A DNA stretch of 32,950 nucleotides from a virus, in IMG/VR virus record IMGVR_UViG_3300025000_000296, positions 1-32,950 of that record. The stretch is one strand, 5' to 3'. Positions within the stretch are counted from its first letter, which is position 1. The number at the start of each line of letters is the position of its first letter. A program made the position numbers and the translations under genes. This document shows, piece after piece, positions 31,008 to 32,950 of the stretch. The notes under the pieces were generated by a model. That model was not told the DNA's origin, did not search any database, and saw only the letters and a list, made by a program, of their open reading frames with translations.

Positions 31008-32461
31008 TGGCTATCCTCCTTGGGCCAACCTTTACACCCCGTAAAACAGCCTAAGACTTCCATAGTATTAATACCCTCTGACCTAGGCTTAAGTATAGGA
31101 GTATTAATTAAAGGCTCATGCATTTGGACTACTCTATACCAATCCATTATGTTTTGGCAGGTAGGGCAGCATGTTACATTTAAGCCATCATTACTTACTA
31201 GATAAAGCTTAGCCCCTTTTAGGTTATGACTACCAGCCTTCATAAGAGCCATTTGTTCTGCATGAATAGCTGGGCACCCAGCATAATCACCTGAGCTATG
31301 CTCAACATTTTCCCTAATACATGTGACGCAAGGCACACGGCTGCTATTAAAACCACTAGATATGATAATGCCATCTTTAACAATGACACATCCATACTGC
31401 CGTTTTAGGCAGTTACTATGGTCTAGATATTTCTCAGCTTTAGCCCAGTAGTTAAGCTCTTCTTTAACTTCGGATAGGGAAGTTCTATTATGCGCATTAA
31501 AGAACGCATCAATTCTTGCATTCTGCTCCTCAGTAAGATTCGCTTCGTCTAAGTCAGTGCACACTTGAGGATCACCATAGTAAGCTTTATGAGTTTCAGC
31601 GCATACCCTACATAGCCATTCACCATCTGTAAGCTCACAGGCAGCGTCAAACGCACCACACCCGGAGCACATAACTTCATGTAAGATATCTTCCATAGGA
31701 CGTTCGGGAGGGCAATTGGGATCTCTTTCCAAGGCTTTAAGAGCTTCTGTAGTGAAGTCAACTTTCCCACACTGCCTAGCTACACCATAGATTTGCTTGA
31801 AGCTAGAAGTCATAGCTTGACTTCGTTTGCACATTTCAGAATTACGTTCCCTACTTATGCTAGCCTCAAGTTCGATTTTGTGGGTTCCAAGATCTTCTTG
31901 AAGTTCTGCTACAATTTTTTCTGCTGCAATCTTGCGTTCCTCTTCATCAGCTATATAGGACAGGTAGTTGCCATGGCTGTGTCTTTGTATGGATTCTTCT
32001 AAATCAGCTATCCTGCGTGTCCAATAAGTGCTGTTAGCGTATAAGTGTTCTACACCTGCACTGTAGCCATACCTTACAGCAACATGATTTTTACTAATCC
32101 ACATGACTGTCTTTATGGGGAAGTTCATACCGGGAATACCTGAGTAGAGCGCAGCGCCTAGAAGTTCACGATCTGGACTGTAATCAATACCAAGGACTAT
32201 GTCTACAGGAGGGATAGGCTCTTGGTCTGGTAATAGGACCTCTGTAGCTTGAGGCCTATCTAATTTTGTGGTAATGGAATGTACAAGATGCTCAATGAAC
32301 TTATCCCTCTGCACTTGATCTACAGGCTGCACAGCCTTAGCAGCATAAGTCTTAGCGAAAAATCCCCCTAAGATTTTGTCTCCATTATCAAACTTAGGGC
32401 TGGTCACTCTATCCGCCCACCACCCCGCAGCAATTATGGCAATCTCTTTAACACTTTTCAT
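31004..32461 (-). CDS. Fusion of a phage domain with a dCMP/cytidine deaminase domain
   Basis: This 485-aa protein begins with a recurring phage segment (KEIAIIAAGWWADRVTSPKF), followed by a middle region with VDIVLGIDYSPDRELL, a helical part, and CSGCGAFDAACELTDGEWLC as a zinc ribbon. The C-terminal 150 residues form a deaminase-like domain: H400-A-E402 and CCPTC with C432 and C435, plus CVTC and CPAI around it, the zinc-binding site of dCMP deaminases. Such enzymes make dUMP for thymidylate synthesis. The fusion of the N-terminal domain to a deaminase is unusual. It overlaps the next gene by ATGA. Confidence 0.7.
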   Translation of the reverse strand: MKSVKEIAIIAAGWWADRVTSPKFDNGDKILGGFFAKTYAAKAVQPVDQVQRDKFIEHLVHSITTKLDRPQATEVLLPDQEPIPPVDIVLGIDYSPDRELLGAALYSGIPGMNFPIKTVMWISKNHVAVRYGYSAGVEHLYANSTYWTRRIADLEESIQRHSHGNYLSYIADEEERKIAAEKIVAELQEDLGTHKIELEASISRERNSEMCKRSQAMTSSFKQIYGVARQCGKVDFTTEALKALERDPNCPPERPMEDILHEVMCSGCGAFDAACELTDGEWLCRVCAETHKAYYGDPQVCTDLDEANLTEEQNARIDAFFNAHNRTSLSEVKEELNYWAKAEKYLDHSNCLKRQYGCVIVKDGIIISSGFNSSRVPCVTCIRENVEHSSGDYAGCPAIHAEQMALMKAGSHNLKGAKLYLVSNDGLNVTCCPTCQNIMDWYRVVQMHEPLINTPILKPRSEGINTMEVLGCFTGCKGWPKEDSQ

Positions 32462-32484
32462 GGGTAAACACCCTCCTCTTCTTC

Positions 32485-32946
32485 TTAAACTCTTTCCTGT
32501 TTCCTAAGCCTGCGAATTCTCTGGATCTCAGCCTGTTTTTGGGCTAAAGCTTCTGTTTCGTCAGTTTTAAACTCTGCGCGTATGCTCTTTGCATTTTCTC
32601 TGATACCTTGGGCTTCTAACATAACTTGATGGTCATTTGGGTAATTTGCTAAGTGCTCATCTGCTAAATCATTGAGACTGGGGTGTTCTTTAACAGTCCA
32701 TAGAGGGTGGTCTTTAGGTACCCTCTTCTTCTGACTTCTCTCTAAGGCTAAGAGTTTTTCCAAGCGTTTGACTTCAAAAGCATTTTCCTGCTCTAGTTGC
32801 TCAAGTAAGGTCATAAGCACTCTACGGGATACTCTTAGGTGCTCTACACGCTGTTCTAACGTAGAGTTTCTGTCCTCTAGTCTTCTAAGACTACCCCTCA
32901 TATTTTCTAGCTGCTCTTCATGTGAAAGTCTAGATACTCTTTGCAT
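32485..32946 (-). CDS. Coiled-coil protein at the window edge
   Basis: This 153-aa protein is predominantly helical with heptad-like repeats (LSHEEQLENMRGSLRRLEDR, then EQLEQENAFEVKRLEKL). Its second half contains HPSLNDLADEHLANYPNDHQ and a charged C-terminus. The start shown is near the edge, so the gene may extend beyond the window. No family recognised. Confidence 0.45.
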   Translation of the reverse strand: MQRVSRLSHEEQLENMRGSLRRLEDRNSTLEQRVEHLRVSRRVLMTLLEQLEQENAFEVKRLEKLLALERSQKKRVPKDHPLWTVKEHPSLNDLADEHLANYPNDHQVMLEAQGIRENAKSIRAEFKTDETEALAQKQAEIQRIRRLRKQERV

Positions 32947-32950
32947 TTCA

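Noticed and set aside
1-32950. tRNA or rRNA genes
   Set aside because: I saw no cloverleaf-like or ribosomal sequence in the gaps; the non-coding regions are too AT rich or too short.

Overview
The window looks like about 33 kb of a tailed double-stranded DNA phage (or prophage) of a Bacillota host. Ribosome binding sites are strong AAGGAGG-type, base composition is moderate, genes are tightly packed with several ATGA overlaps, and all but one of the genes lie on the minus strand. In transcription order (right to left) the layout is as follows.

Right end (about 32.9 to 27.4 kb), accessory and nucleotide-metabolism genes: a coiled-coil protein, a phage domain fused to a dCMP-deaminase-like domain, a DnaQ-like 3'-5' exonuclease with an SSB-like C-terminal tip, and small Cys-rich or membrane proteins. 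One of these small genes appears frameshifted. A roughly 1 kb non-coding region follows (26.3 to 27.4 kb), rich in AT, palindromes and inverted repeats.

Packaging and control (26.3 to 21.6 kb): a small-terminase-like HTH protein, a DUF4406-like protein, small zinc proteins, a divergent pair made of a ribbon-helix-helix protein (+) and a Rha-type antirepressor (-) around a perfect 17-bp dyad, two tiny membrane proteins, and a GpA-like large terminase. The rha gene seems to start with ACG instead of ATG.

Head genes (21.6 to 1 bp): a protein whose C-terminus resembles DUF2829/Tad2 (candidate anti-Thoeris), a membrane protein, a zinc-ribbon plus two Ig-like domain protein, portal, MuF-like minor head protein, a small membrane gene disrupted by a 56-bp tandem duplication, a small winged-helix-like protein, two giant multidomain proteins (2489 and 2200 aa), four small proteins, and at the left edge a prohead serine protease that runs out of the window with a TTG start.

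The standout system is the pair of giant proteins and the protease. Protein A carries, in order, an active JAB/RadC-like domain, a degenerate second JAB, a zincin (HEWGH), a ParB-like domain and an ADP-ribosyltransferase-like domain. Protein B carries a sigma-70-like module and a SNF2 helicase. The boundaries between these domains are marked by a recurrent LQK-[S/A/G] peptide. The same peptide occurs in the minor head protein and in the protease itself. I infer that these are virion-packaged polyproteins ('polyvalent proteins') that the prohead protease cuts into separate effectors during head maturation. One fragment would be a sigma-factor-like protein delivered with the genome. Separately, a 9-bp palindrome CTTCNGAAG occurs about 25 times, including in intergenic DNA and in different reading frames, far above chance.
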